64,000 nucleotides of DNA. It comes from Aegilops tauschii subsp. strangulata. Lineage: Eukaryota > Streptophyta > Magnoliopsida > Poales > Poaceae. Location of the stretch: assembly GCF_002575655.3 (NCBI RefSeq), contig NC_053035.3, forward strand, positions 95,257,322-95,321,321. The letters run 5' to 3'. Of this stretch, positions 12,160 to 22,285 are shown piece by piece. The notes below the pieces were generated by a model. The model was not told the origin of the DNA. It saw only the letters and a program-made list of their open reading frames with translations, and searched no databases. Both the position numbers and the translations under genes were made by a program. Each line of letters opens with the position of its first letter. The first letter of the stretch is position 1.

Positions 12160-13471
12160 TTGATCTACAAGACATAGTGTAAAGACTTTAGACTAAGTTC
12201 ATGATAATTAAGTTCATCTAATCAAATTACTCAATGAACTCCCACTCAGATAGACATCCCTCTAGTCATCTAAGTGAAACATGATCCGAGTTAACTAGGC
12301 CGTGTCCGATCATCACGTGAGACGGACTAGTCAAGATCGGTGAACATCTCCATGTTGATCGTATCTTCTATACGACTCATGCTCGACCTTTCGGTCCTCC
12401 GTGTTCCGAGGCCATGTTTGTACATGCTAGGCTCGTCAAGTCAACCTAAGTGTATTGCGTGTGTTCCGAGGCCATGTCTGTACATGCTAGGCTCGTCAAC
12501 ACCCGTTGTATTCGAACGTTAGAATCTATCACACCCGATCATCACGTGGTGCTTCGAAACAATGAACCTTCGCAACGGTGCACAGTTAGGGGGAACACTT
12601 TTCTTGAAATTATCATAAGGGATCATCTTACTTACTACCGTCGTTCTAAGCAAATAAGATGCAAAAACATGATAAACATCACATGCAATCAAATAGTGAC
12701 ATGATATGGCCAATATCATTATGCTCCTTTGATCTCCATCTTCGGGGCACCATGATCATCTTCGTCACCGGCATGACACCATGATCTCCATCATCATGAT
12801 CTCCATCATTGTGTCTTCATGAAGTCGTCACGCCAACGATTACTTCTACTACTATGGCTAACGCGTTTAGCAACAAAGTAAAGTAATTTACATGGCGTTA
12901 TTCAATGACACGCAGGTCATACAAAATAATAAAGACAACTCCTATGGCTCCTGCCGGTTGTCATACTCATCGACATGCAAGTCGTGATTCCTATTACAAG
13001 AATATGATCAATCTCATACATCACATATATCATTCATCACATCTTCTGGCCATATCACATCACATAGCACTTGCTGCAAAAACAAGTTAGACGTCCTCTA
13101 ATTGTTGTTGCAAGTTTTTACGTGGTTTGTAGGTTTCTAGCAAGAACGTTTCTTACCTACGTATGACCACAACGTGATTTGCCGATTTCTATTTACCCTT
13201 CATAAGGACCCTTTTCATCGAATCCGTTCCGACTAAAGTAGGAGAGACAGACACCCGCTAGCCACCTTATGCAACTAGTGCATGTCAGTCGATGGAACCT
13301 GTCTCACGTAAGCGTACGTGTAAGGTCGGTCCGGGCCGCTTCATCCTACAATACCGCCGAAACAAGATACGACTAGTAGCGGCAAGAAGAATTGGCAACA
13401 TCAACGCCCACAACTGCTTTGTGTTCTACTCGTGCATAGTAACTACGCATTGGCCTGGCTCATGATGCCAC
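12160..13471 (-). other. Angela 5' leader and primer-binding site
   Basis: This is the untranslated leader between the 5' LTR and gag. The primer-binding site is at about 13455-13471 (GTGGCATCATGAGCC on the minus strand), matching the initiator-Met tRNA primer used by Copia elements. A direct duplication of about 60 bp is seen at 12400-12440 and 12461-12500; both copies contain 'ccgaggccatg' and 'gtacatgctaggctcgtcaa'. No gene. Confidence 0.75.
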
Positions 13472-15186
13472 TGTTGGGGATCGTAGCATAATTTTTATTT
13501 TTCCTACGCTCACCAAGATCCATCTATGGAGTATACTAGCAACGAGGGGAAAGGAGTGCATCTACATACCCTTGTAGATCGCGAGCGGAAGCGTTCCAAT
13601 GAACGTGGATGACGGAGTCGTACTTGCCGCGAATCAAATCACCGATGACCGAGTGCCGAACGGACGGCACCTCCGCGTTCAACACACGTACGGTGCAGTG
13701 ACGTCTCCTCCTTCTTGATCCAGCAAGGGGGAAGGAGAGGTTGATGGAGATCCAGCAGCACGACGGCGTGGTGGTGGATGTAGCGGGATGTCGGCAGGGC
13801 TTCGCCGAGCTTCTGCGAGAGAGAGAGAGGTGTAGCAGGGGAGGAGGGAGGCGCCCAAGGCTGTGTAATGTTGCTGCACTCCCTCCCCCCCTTTATATAG
13901 GCCCCCTGGGAGGGGGGGCCGGCCACAACCCATCTAGAGGGGGGGCGGCGGCCAAGGGGGGAGACTTGCCCCCCAAGGCAAGTGGGGCGCCCCCCCCCCC
14001 ACCCTAGGGTTTCCAACCCTAGGCGCAGGGGGGAGGCCCATGGGGGGAGGCCCAGCCCACTAAGGGCTGGTTGCCCTCCCACTTCAGCCCATGGGGCCCT
14101 CCGGGATAGGTGGCCCCACCCGGTGGACCCCCGGGACCCTTCCTGTGGTCCCGGTACAATACCGATAACCCCCGAAACTTTCCCGGTGGCCGAAACTTGA
14201 CTTCCTATATATAATTCTTCACCTCCGGACCATTCCAGAACTCCTCGTGACGTCCGGGATCTCATCCGGGACTCCGAACAACTTTCGGGTTTCCGCATAC
14301 TCATATCTCTACAACCCTAGCGTCACCGAACCTTAAATGTGTAGACCCTACGGGTTCGGGAGACATGCAGACATGACCGAGACGCCTCTCCGGTCAATAA
14401 CCAACAGCGGGATCTGGATACCCATGTTGGCTCCCACATGTTCCACGATGATCTCATCGGACGAACCACGATGTCGAGGATTCAATCAATCCCGTATACA
14501 ATTCCCTTTATCAATCGGTATGTTACTTGCCCGAGATTCGATCGTCGGTATCCCAATACCTTGTTCAATCTCGTTACCGGCAAGTCTCTTTACTCGTACC
14601 GTAATGCATGATCCCGTGACTAACGCCTTAGTCACATTGAGCTCATTATGATGATGCATTACCGAGTGGGCCCAGAGATACCTCTCCGTCACACGGAGTG
14701 ACAAATCCCAGTCTCGATCCGTGCCAACCCAACAGATACTTTCGGAGATACCCGTAATGCACCTTTATAGTCACCCAGTTACGTTGTGACGTTTGGCACA
14801 CCCAAAGTACTCCTACGGTATCCGGGAGTTGCACGATCTCATGGTCTAAGGAATAGATACTTGACATTGGAAAAGCTCTAGCAAACGAAACTACACGATC
14901 TTTTATGCTATGCTTAGGATTGGGTCTTGTCCATCACATCATTCTCCTAATGATGTGATCCCGTTATCAATGACATCCAATGTCCATAGTCAGGAAACCA
15001 TGACTATCTGTTGATCAACGAGCTAGTCAACTAGAGGCTTACTAGGGACACGTTGTGGTCTATATATTCACACATGTATTACGATTTCGGGATAACACAA
15101 TTATAGCATGAACAATAGACAATTACCATGAACAAAGAAATATAATAATAACCATTTATTATTGCCTCTAGGGCATATTTCCAACA
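13472..15186 (-). repeat. Angela 5' LTR
   Basis: This is the partner of 6441-8150, 5 bp longer, with small indels in the G/C homopolymers near 13905-14040 and scattered transitions. It ends at 15186 with TTTCCAACA, directly followed by the right TTTTC duplication. Confidence 0.93.
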
Positions 15187-15487
15187 TTTTCTGTATTACT
15201 ATGCGTTTGTGGTTTGGTAGTACCAGTTTGGTGTTTTGAATGCGTCTATGATGTCTAAAAACATGCAAATGTAGTTTATCAGTCATGGTTAGTGAAAGTT
15301 ATCGTTCTTTCTCGTTTGGCTTTTTGGGTTTTTTGCATTGCTAACTGTATCGGCTAGCATGATAGTTTGTACGCAGCCGTAACCTTACGGTTTTTGCATG
15401 TGATCGTTTCAACTTGTTTTCCATAGTTTGCACACAATACAATATGTGTGGACTAAAATGTGTTGACTGAACACGGAAATATACGCG

Positions 15488-15671
15488 ATGGCAGACTCAG
15501 TATAAATAACATGGCATATTCAGTAGAACTAACATGGCAGATTTAGTAGAAAAGGCATGGCAGATTCAGTTGAAACAACATGGCAGATTCAGTAGAAAAT
15601 ACACGGCAGATTCAGATGAAAAGACATGGCAAATGCAGTACCACACACGTGGCAACTGCAGTCATTGATTC
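15488..15671. repeat. Minisatellite array A: eight 23-bp units headed atggca
   Basis: Eight consecutive 23-bp units start at 15488, 15511, 15534, 15557, 15580, 15603, 15626 and 15649, and a ninth partial one starts at 15672. The consensus is near atggcagattcagtagaaa plus four variable bases. It lies just beyond the 3' end of the MULE transposase gene (in transposase orientation). Confidence 0.9.
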
Positions 15672-16634
15672 ATGGCATTTCCTTTCAGATTCTGATGCCC
15701 CTCAAGATTCATTCTCCCATTTTTACAAATTTATAAGATCTAGCTTGCAAAATATGTCACCAACAGCCAAGTCACAGTGCTCCAATGTTGCTTACGGATT
15801 GCCCGCCCCTTTCTTGAATCTGCAATCCCGATTTGTATCTTATCTCTTTTGGACGCCCCTTTGTGATGGAACGGGGCGAGTTCCTGACCTTGGTTTGTGT
15901 GCTTGTTGTTCTAGATCCTACCTCCGAGTTTTCAGATGATGGCCCCGTGGACGAAGGTACGCTTGAGGTGCGGGGGAACCTGTGTAAGGCTTCCTCAGCT
16001 TTCCTCTTCTTGATCTCATCAAGCTCTCTTTTCAGGGCCTTCCTGTGTTTTTCTGCGACCCTTGCTGTCTCATCACTCTTGCACGCTTCATCAATTAGTT
16101 CAGCATAGTTCTTTGTCAACACAACGTGCCTCACGGCTTCCATGGTTGACTCTGGTCTCTCGTCATGCACAGCCAAAAATGCATTTGATGTTTGCGGCGC
16201 CAATGCGTCGTCAGCGTCCCAAGTCCATCGCCGTCGTATGAAATGGCGGGGCATTCGTGTCACCGCGTTCATGTCCATTACTTTTAGTATGTGACAGCAC
16301 ACAATCCTGTCCCGTTCGAATTTGCAGCATTGGCAGTAGTATTCGCCTTCGCTTATCAAGGCCTTCACAAAGTAGTTCCTTCCTTTGTCTGGGTCTTCAG
16401 GTTCTGAATCCGACATGCCCAAGAGAGAACACACCTTGAACGTATGTTCGTCCACCTGGTAAGCCGTGTACATGTTGGCACGCTTTATTTCTTCTTGGAA
16501 TCTGCAAGTTTTGTGTGGTTTTGTTAAAATCTTGTGTGATGTTTTTTGTAGCACCTTATGTTGTTGTAGGCTGTAACGTAGGAAAGGCATCTAAAATGAA
16601 TGATGGCTATGGCATCTGCATGATATTTTTTCAC

Positions 16635-17060
16635 ATGGCAAATGCATAACATTTTTAATTGGCATGTGCATTCCATACCATCATGGCCAATGGAAGTACA
16701 GTTCATTAAACATGGCAACTACAGTTCATTAAACATGGAAACTACAGTTGAGTAAACATGGTAACTGCAGTTGAGTAAACATGGCAACTGCAGTTCATTA
16801 AACATGACAACTGCAGTCATTAAACATGGCAACTGTAGTTGACTTTACATGGCAATTGTATAACATTTTTAATTGGCATTTGCATTCCATACCATCATGG
16901 CCAATGGAAGTACAGTTCGTTAAACATGGCAACTGTAGTTCATTAAACATGGCAACTGCAGTTGCGTAAACATGGCAACTGCAGTTCATTAAACATGGCA
17001 ACCGCAGTTCATTAAACATGGCAAGTGTAGTTCATTAAACATGGCAACTACTCTGTACAT
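16635..17060. repeat. Minisatellite array B inside the transposase intron
   Basis: A run of 23-bp units of the type catggcaactgcagttcatt+aaa, for example at 16711, 16734, 16757 and 16780. It sits inside a larger duplication: the block with 'taacatttttaattggcat' near 16645-16690 recurs near 16858-16900, about 212 bp further on. It lies inside the last intron (16502-17197) of the transposase gene. Confidence 0.88.
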
Positions 17061-19066
17061 ATCATGGTTGCTCTGTACTCAATGGCTACTTTCAAAATAT
17101 CATCACTTTCAAATAAGCTTTTAAACTGCATTGCATTCTACATGGCACCTACTACCTTCATGCTTGTGCAAAGAAGACTGTAACACAACTGACTTACTTG
17201 TTAAAAATCTTGTTGGCATATGTCTTGCTCGTCTGCCTCTCCATTGGTAAATATGTTAGCAATTTAGGCTGCTTGAGCGCGGTGTTTGCTTCTTGCTGTA
17301 GCTCAGCTCCCAGTATTTTCTGTTGCAAAGCTGTGTACTGCTTGGCAAACTGGAGCAATGAGTTGCCAGGGCTCACGTACCGCTTCAAAACAGCATTGAA
17401 CCCCTCGCTGCGCTGCGTAGTCTGCAGAAACGGGAAGAAACACTGCATGAAGTAGGCCGGCACCCAGTACATTCTCTTCTCCCACAGGCTAGCAAGCGTC
17501 TCGTTGTCTTGGACTTGATATGTTTCAATCATAGCCATCCAGCTCCTTTCAAACTCCTCCACTGTCAAGCGGTGGTCCACGCACAACTCAAATGCCTTGT
17601 GCAGCTCTGGACGGTCAGCAAAGAACGGTCATAGCGTCTCCTCAGCCTTCTTTATAATGTGCCACCTGCAGTGCCTGTGCACTGCCAACAGAAAGACCTC
17701 CTCTATGCCTACACGCATGCTAAAATCCTGGTCTGCTATTATGTTCATTGGAGCAAGTCCACCCATGCACTCCAAGAAGGTCTTGAATAGCCAAGTGTAT
17801 CCATCCGTGTCTTCGTTCCGAACGAGCCCGCATCCGAACTGCAATGACTGATTGTGGTTATTTATTCCTATGAATGGAGCGCATGGCATCTTGTACATAT
17901 TAGTGAGATATGTCGCGTCGAATGAAATGCAGTCTCGGAAATGTTTGTAGGCTCTTCTTGCAGCACCATCCACCCAATACATGTTCCTGACACGGTCCTC
18001 ATCGTCCAATCTTATCCTGTAGAAGAAATCTGGATCTTCTTTCGCTTTCTCATCGAAGTAGGCTATCGTGGCTTCTATGTCAGCCAACCTGCTTTCTCTA
18101 TGGTACTTTGCCTTTAGGTTTGTGACGTCTGCTGGTATGTAGGGCATGCTACTCAGAGTCCCATTTTTGCTGTGGATGAGGGATAGTATCTGGACCATTC
18201 TTGATGGACCGACGTTACAATCATGTAGCAGCTTTATGAATTTCTTCTCGAGGGGGGTGAATCCTCTATGGGCGGTCAGAAATTTTACCAGGTCAAACTT
18301 CTTTATGAGTTCGTGGTTGTGCTCGTCAAAATATTCAGTGACCACCCAACGTGCTCCATCTACGTTCAGCTTACACCGGACAGGGCATTCCGTCTTGACA
18401 ATGATACCTCTCTTTCGTTCCGGAACGACAGGCGCAACACCTTTACCCTTCTTGTTCCTTCGTGCCTTGTAGCACCTCATCTCACCTCTACTATACTCGT
18501 TAGTTTTTTTTAATTTTCCTATGGTATTCGGTGTTGACCGCAAACTCATGGAACTTTGCATATGTCTGGTAGAATTCCTTTGCATCTTCAAACGAATCAA
18601 ATCTCTGCCCAACATACGGTGGCTTAGGCACCATGATTTCTGATTGCCCATCTTCTGCATCGTCTTGTGCTTCGTCATTAGTTTTATCATTCACTTCAGT
18701 ATCGGCGGCTGTTTCATCTGCTTGAGTGTTGCTTGTGCTGGTGTGCAAAGGTGTGCTTGTCGGCATTGCTGGAATGATTGCCATTTCCAACACTGACTCG
18801 GCATTGTTTGTGGCATGATTGTTGGCTGGCTGGTGGAACGCTTCTTCCGTGCGCTCAGAGCTTCCCGCAGTAGATGTCCCCGCGCCGCTGTTCATTGTAG
18901 TTGAAGGTCCTGCAATAAAAAAACAGGGACGAGCGTAAGCACTTTGCTTGAATGGCATGTTTATCGTAACGAAATTCATCAACTGCATGTGATTTGGCAT
19001 GACATCATTCACACAGCAAGCCGTGAACCTACATATGGCCATGCATGGCAACTGTAGTTCTCCAGT

Positions 19067-19339
19067 CATGGTAGCTACAGTCCAACACACATGGCAACTA
19101 CTGTTGCCAAGACATGGCAACCAGCGTCTTTTAACATCAAAACTTGGATTCTATATCCATGGCAGCTACAGTCCAACAAACATGGCAACTACTGCTGCAA
19201 ATACATGGCAACCAGTATCTTCTAGCATGGAAACTTGGATTCTATAGCCATGGCAGCTACGGTCCAACATACATGGCAAATATTGTTGCCAAGACATGGC
19301 AACCAGCACCTTTTAGCATCAAAACTTGGATTCTAGGTA
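19067..19339. repeat. Minisatellite array C: three 91-bp higher-order units
   Basis: Three copies of a 91-bp unit start at 19067, 19158 and 19249. Each 91-bp unit is made of four monomers of 22-23 bp beginning with catgg (for example 23+23+22+23 in the middle copy). The 23-bp monomer of arrays A and B is therefore here amplified as a tetramer. It lies in an intron of the transposase gene. Confidence 0.88.
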
Positions 19340-19714
19340 CGAGCTCACTAGGACAAATGCGATCAATCATGAATGTTGCACACAATCATATAGCAATTGG
19401 CAAATTCTGAAGACAATAGATGACTTTTTGCCCGCTACCACTTTGTAGCATTTTTGTTTGTTTTTTCCACCACCACCGTGACAAATCCACTTTTCCTCCC
19501 ATGCTTTTTTCCACAAAAGCAATGCACTACTGTTTTTCTGGTTCACATTTTTTTACCTTGTTGTGCCGCATGTGCTGATCGTATCTGGTTTGTCATTCCA
19601 ATTTGATGTGCTCTATCTGCAATAGCGATGTCCTGCAACTGTGAAGCTTGCCATGAGACGTTTACCGACGTGGTTCCACCGTAACAACCTGTGATCATGT
19701 TAGCAGTCGGTCAA

Positions 19715-19900
19715 TGCATGGCAACTATAGTTTGTTCAACATGGCTCATGTAGCGGTGCATCCATGCCACACATTGTTTGTTCACACGTGTCGTCCACAG
19801 TTGTTTTAGACATCTGCAATCACATTTTATGACACATGGCAACTCCAGTTGTCCAGGCATGGCAACTGCAACTGTCAGGCATGGCAACTGCAGTTGTCAT
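19715..19900. repeat. Minisatellite cluster D: scattered catggcaact monomers
   Basis: Degenerate monomers at about 19715, 19738 and 19833-19900, the last group being three close copies of catggcaactgca/cca-gttgtc. They are in the intron between transposase exons 19952-20014 and 19557-19688. Isolated catggca copies continue up to about 20760. Confidence 0.75.
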
Positions 19901-20488
19901 CTATGTTCCTTCTCCTAACTCACTGTCCACAACTTCACTTTATGGACTCACCTATGTATGACGTCGATGGCAGGTACATGATTGCCGCCTGATGCCACGT
20001 GCTGCATGAAGGTCCTACATTTTTTCCGACATAACTCGTGAGTCTTTTGCTATCCTTTGCAAGTTTAATTTTCATGTCCACACCAGTATGTTTCTTTTCG
20101 TATGCGTTACCTTGATTTGCCACATTAGCTACTTGAAGTTGGTTGCCCGTACATTTGTCAGTGTTAGCGCCCTGTGACTGAACTTGCCATGGCGCCCTCC
20201 TGAATGTGTTTTGGTCATAAGAACCTACGAAAAATGACATTGTAGGACATAAGTAGAATGTCATCTTCATCGCCGCGGACATGGCAAATGTTCTTTTTTT
20301 GTTATCATGCATCGTACCGATGCCCGCGTACTGCTCTAGTAGTGGCAGCAACGGCCCTGCAGAAATGAGTTGACTATACTCTGTTGCATCCCAAGGAGGC
20401 GTTTCCGGCCTTTGAGAAAACCAAGGATCAGTGCCGTCTTCGTGATTCATTCTTCCGCGTTTTGTTTCTACCAGTGTGTTTTCAGTCA

Positions 20489-21890
20489 CTGCATGAACAA
20501 GAACGCATCAACAATCCGCAAAAAATGCATTCTTTGTTGTTTGCACGTAGAAGATAACACGGCAATCTTATCACATTTCCTGCATAGGCAACCAACACAT
20601 CATGGCAAGTAGGACATGCACATCTACTCTCTTTTCTGAAATCTGGGTGCCAGCTATCATTTTGAAGCGATGGCAACAGCCACTAAAATAGGATGGCAAG
20701 CAACAAGATAACATGGTGGCAGTTAACGGCAACGATAGGTGGCAACTGATGTTAGACACAAGTGGCAATTATTTTTCCTACCTCCATATGCCAAATTTCT
20801 CCTTTCTCTCCCTATTTTTAGTGATTCCTATGCATCCTTCATTACCAACTACTCGCACCAAGCCAACCAAGAATCTTAGCTCAACTCTAGCATAGTACAT
20901 GGCAGATGTGACGTATGTTGGTTGGCAAATGCGAATACACACAAATCCGTGGGGTGTTTTGCCCCGATAGCGTGGATCCAGTCGCCATCTTCGTTGGCAA
21001 ATTTGCAATTTCAAATTTCTAGCCAGAAAAAGGACAAGAAACAGAAGGAGATCGGAGATTCACCTGTTTTTAGCTGGTCGTCTTGGGAGGGCGGGGTTGG
21101 GGGTGGTTAGTGGTGGGAAGGCGCTATGGATTTTCTCTGGTTGCCATGATGGAGGTAGGGGATCGAGAGGTAGGAGAAGACGGCGGCGGGTCGGCCTGGG
21201 GATCGAAAGGAGGCCGGGATGACTGGCATGCTGGGTCGTGCGGGCAGCGCGGTCGTTTGCCCGGACGTGTGGGCGATTTTGCCACACACCGGACGTGCGG
21301 CCTGTGACTGCGTGCGTCCGGACGCGGTAGTGCGGGTGGGATCGTCTCCGTACCACACAGGGCGTGCGGCACAACCACCCGATACACCATACGTGTGGCA
21401 GTTATCGGCGTCCTTAATTTATGATTCACTGATGACATCTATTTTATTTTTGTTTTTTGGCAAACATAAATAAATGTTTTGAGTGCTTGCAAGTTTTCAT
21501 TATCATATCACATCTGTGGAAGTCGTGGCAAAAAATATAAAATCGGCGCTTCAAAAAGCTTTGGAAAGTTGCATCTTTGGAGCATTAATTTTGCTTTTGT
21601 TGCCATGACTTTCACAAATGTGATACCATGATGAAAACTGGCAAGCTCTCAAAACATTTCTTAATGGTAGCCACAAAACAATTCAGATTTTTTTTCTACA
21701 TAGTTTTTTATTTTACTGTTCATTCATGCTCATTTGAACCTGAGCTAAGAAACTCCATGCTCGTAAACACGGACAAAACTGATAGTATAGCCCCACCACG
21801 TAGCAGACCCATATTAAGAAACATCAGTGGACAGCAACGCAACCTGTCCTCGGCGCGGCGAAGCGCGCGTGATCCACGTACCTAACCATT
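20489..21890. other. 5' flank of the MULE transposase gene and probable MULE end
   Basis: 20489-21060 is upstream sequence with a few further catggca/atggca motifs and no clear exon. 21060-21420 is GC-rich (open frames on both strands are composition artefacts) and contains repeated CGGACGTG/CCGGACG motifs; this looks like a MULE terminal region. 21420-21890 is AT-rich with no recognisable gene. Confidence 0.4.
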
Positions 21891-21891
21891 C

Positions 21892-22209
21892 CACAGCCCG
21901 TTTGGTAAACACTTGGACAGGGGAATGGGAGTTTGCACAAGGATGTTTATGGAGGGATTAGTCATGGGAAGTAGATTTTTACTCCCATTCCCTTGTTTGG
22001 TATACGGTGAGCATTGGCGTGGGATAAAACTCTGCTCATGAATTAACAGGGTACCCCCTGGGAAGAAATAGGTGGGAATTGGCTTCCTCAACTCCCATTC
22101 CCCTTCCCACTTAAACTCTCATGCCCTCTAATCAAACAGTGGACTTTTAATCTCCTCACTCTTCAACTCCCATTCCCCATCTTGAATTCCCTCGAACCAA
22201 ACACGTTGT
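21892..22209. mobile_element. MITE copy 1 in front of the serpin gene
   Basis: A 0.3-kb non-coding element with inverted ends (CCGTTTGGT at the left, ACCAAACACG at the right) and internal inverted motifs (tcccattccc / gggaatggga). A second, more diverged copy lies at about 24497-25073. I could not find a clear target duplication, so the superfamily (Harbinger or hAT) is open. It ends about 75 bp before the serpin ATG. Confidence 0.55.
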
Positions 22210-22285
22210 AAAGAAAAGATTGATATACCTAACCTACAGTCCGTACAGTTCGTCCACTTTGCGCCGTGGCACGTACCTGCTCCCG

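Larger units (their letters stand above)
6441..15186 (-). mobile_element. Complete Angela-type Copia LTR retrotransposon
   Basis: An 8746-bp element in minus orientation. Its two LTRs are 6441-8150 (1710 bp) and 13472-15186 (1715 bp), and it is flanked by the perfect 5-bp duplication TTTTC (6436-6440 and 15187-15191). In element orientation the LTR starts TGTTGGAAATATGCCC and ends CCCCAACA. This and the size fit the Triticeae Angela family. A primer-binding site (TGGCATCATGAGCC) adjoins the 5' LTR and a purine-rich tract adjoins the 3' LTR. I counted about twenty LTR substitutions by eye, roughly 1 percent, so insertion was fairly recent. The gag and pol frames carry several disruptions, so this copy is not autonomous. 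Confidence 0.93.
15772..20488 (-). pseudogene. FAR1/mudrA-type MULE transposase gene (one frameshift, one stop)
   Basis: A multi-exon gene on the minus strand. The clear exons are 18909-17198 (main) and 16501-15772 (last), joined across an intron at 17197-16502 with good GT/AG sites. Smaller N-terminal exons are at 19688-19557, 20014-19952, 20224-20111 and upstream to 20488. The main exon holds a FAR1-type DNA-binding domain (RFDSFEDAKEFYQTYA, then CPVRC and EHNHEL zinc ligands). It also holds the MULE transposase core: D in SFDATYLTN, D in IIADQDF, the CRWHI motif and E in QRSEGFNAV. The last exon has the SWIM zinc finger (CQCCKFERDRIVCCHI) and a charged coiled-coil tail. Breaks are a one-base slip in an A8 run near 18515 and an in-frame TGA at 17629-17631. 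The enzyme would bind the MULE ends and cut them; this copy looks inactive unless those breaks are bypassed. Confidence 0.8.
5589..21420. mobile_element. Mutator-like element (MULE) carrying Ulp1 and FAR1-type transposase genes
   Basis: The host unit consists of the Ulp1 gene (+ strand), a short spacer, and the transposase gene (- strand), now interrupted at 6441-15186 by Angela. The matching TTTTC duplication on both sides of Angela shows that 6440 and 15192 were once adjacent. The left end lies beyond the window, behind the Athila-type element. The right end is probably in the GC-rich stretch around 21250-21420, but with only one end visible I cannot prove a terminal inverted repeat. The coordinates are therefore minimal on the left and approximate on the right. 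Confidence 0.6.

Noticed and set aside
13639..14304. 221-codon frame in the Angela 5' LTR, with a similar frame in the other LTR
   Set aside because: It lies entirely in the GC-rich part of the LTR and is disrupted in the partner LTR; a composition artefact.
15488..17060. Regular short repeats that might be taken for a CRISPR array
   Set aside because: The units are contiguous 23-mers without unique spacers, in a plant MULE; this is a minisatellite.
18508..18522. A AAA AAC heptamer as a programmed -1 frameshift site
   Set aside because: A -1 shift does not lead into the transposase frame; the required change is +1 (or loss of one A).
21060..21438. Several overlapping frames of 70-100 codons rich in Arg, Pro and Gly
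   Set aside because: GC-rich probable MULE end; frames open on both strands and no motif.
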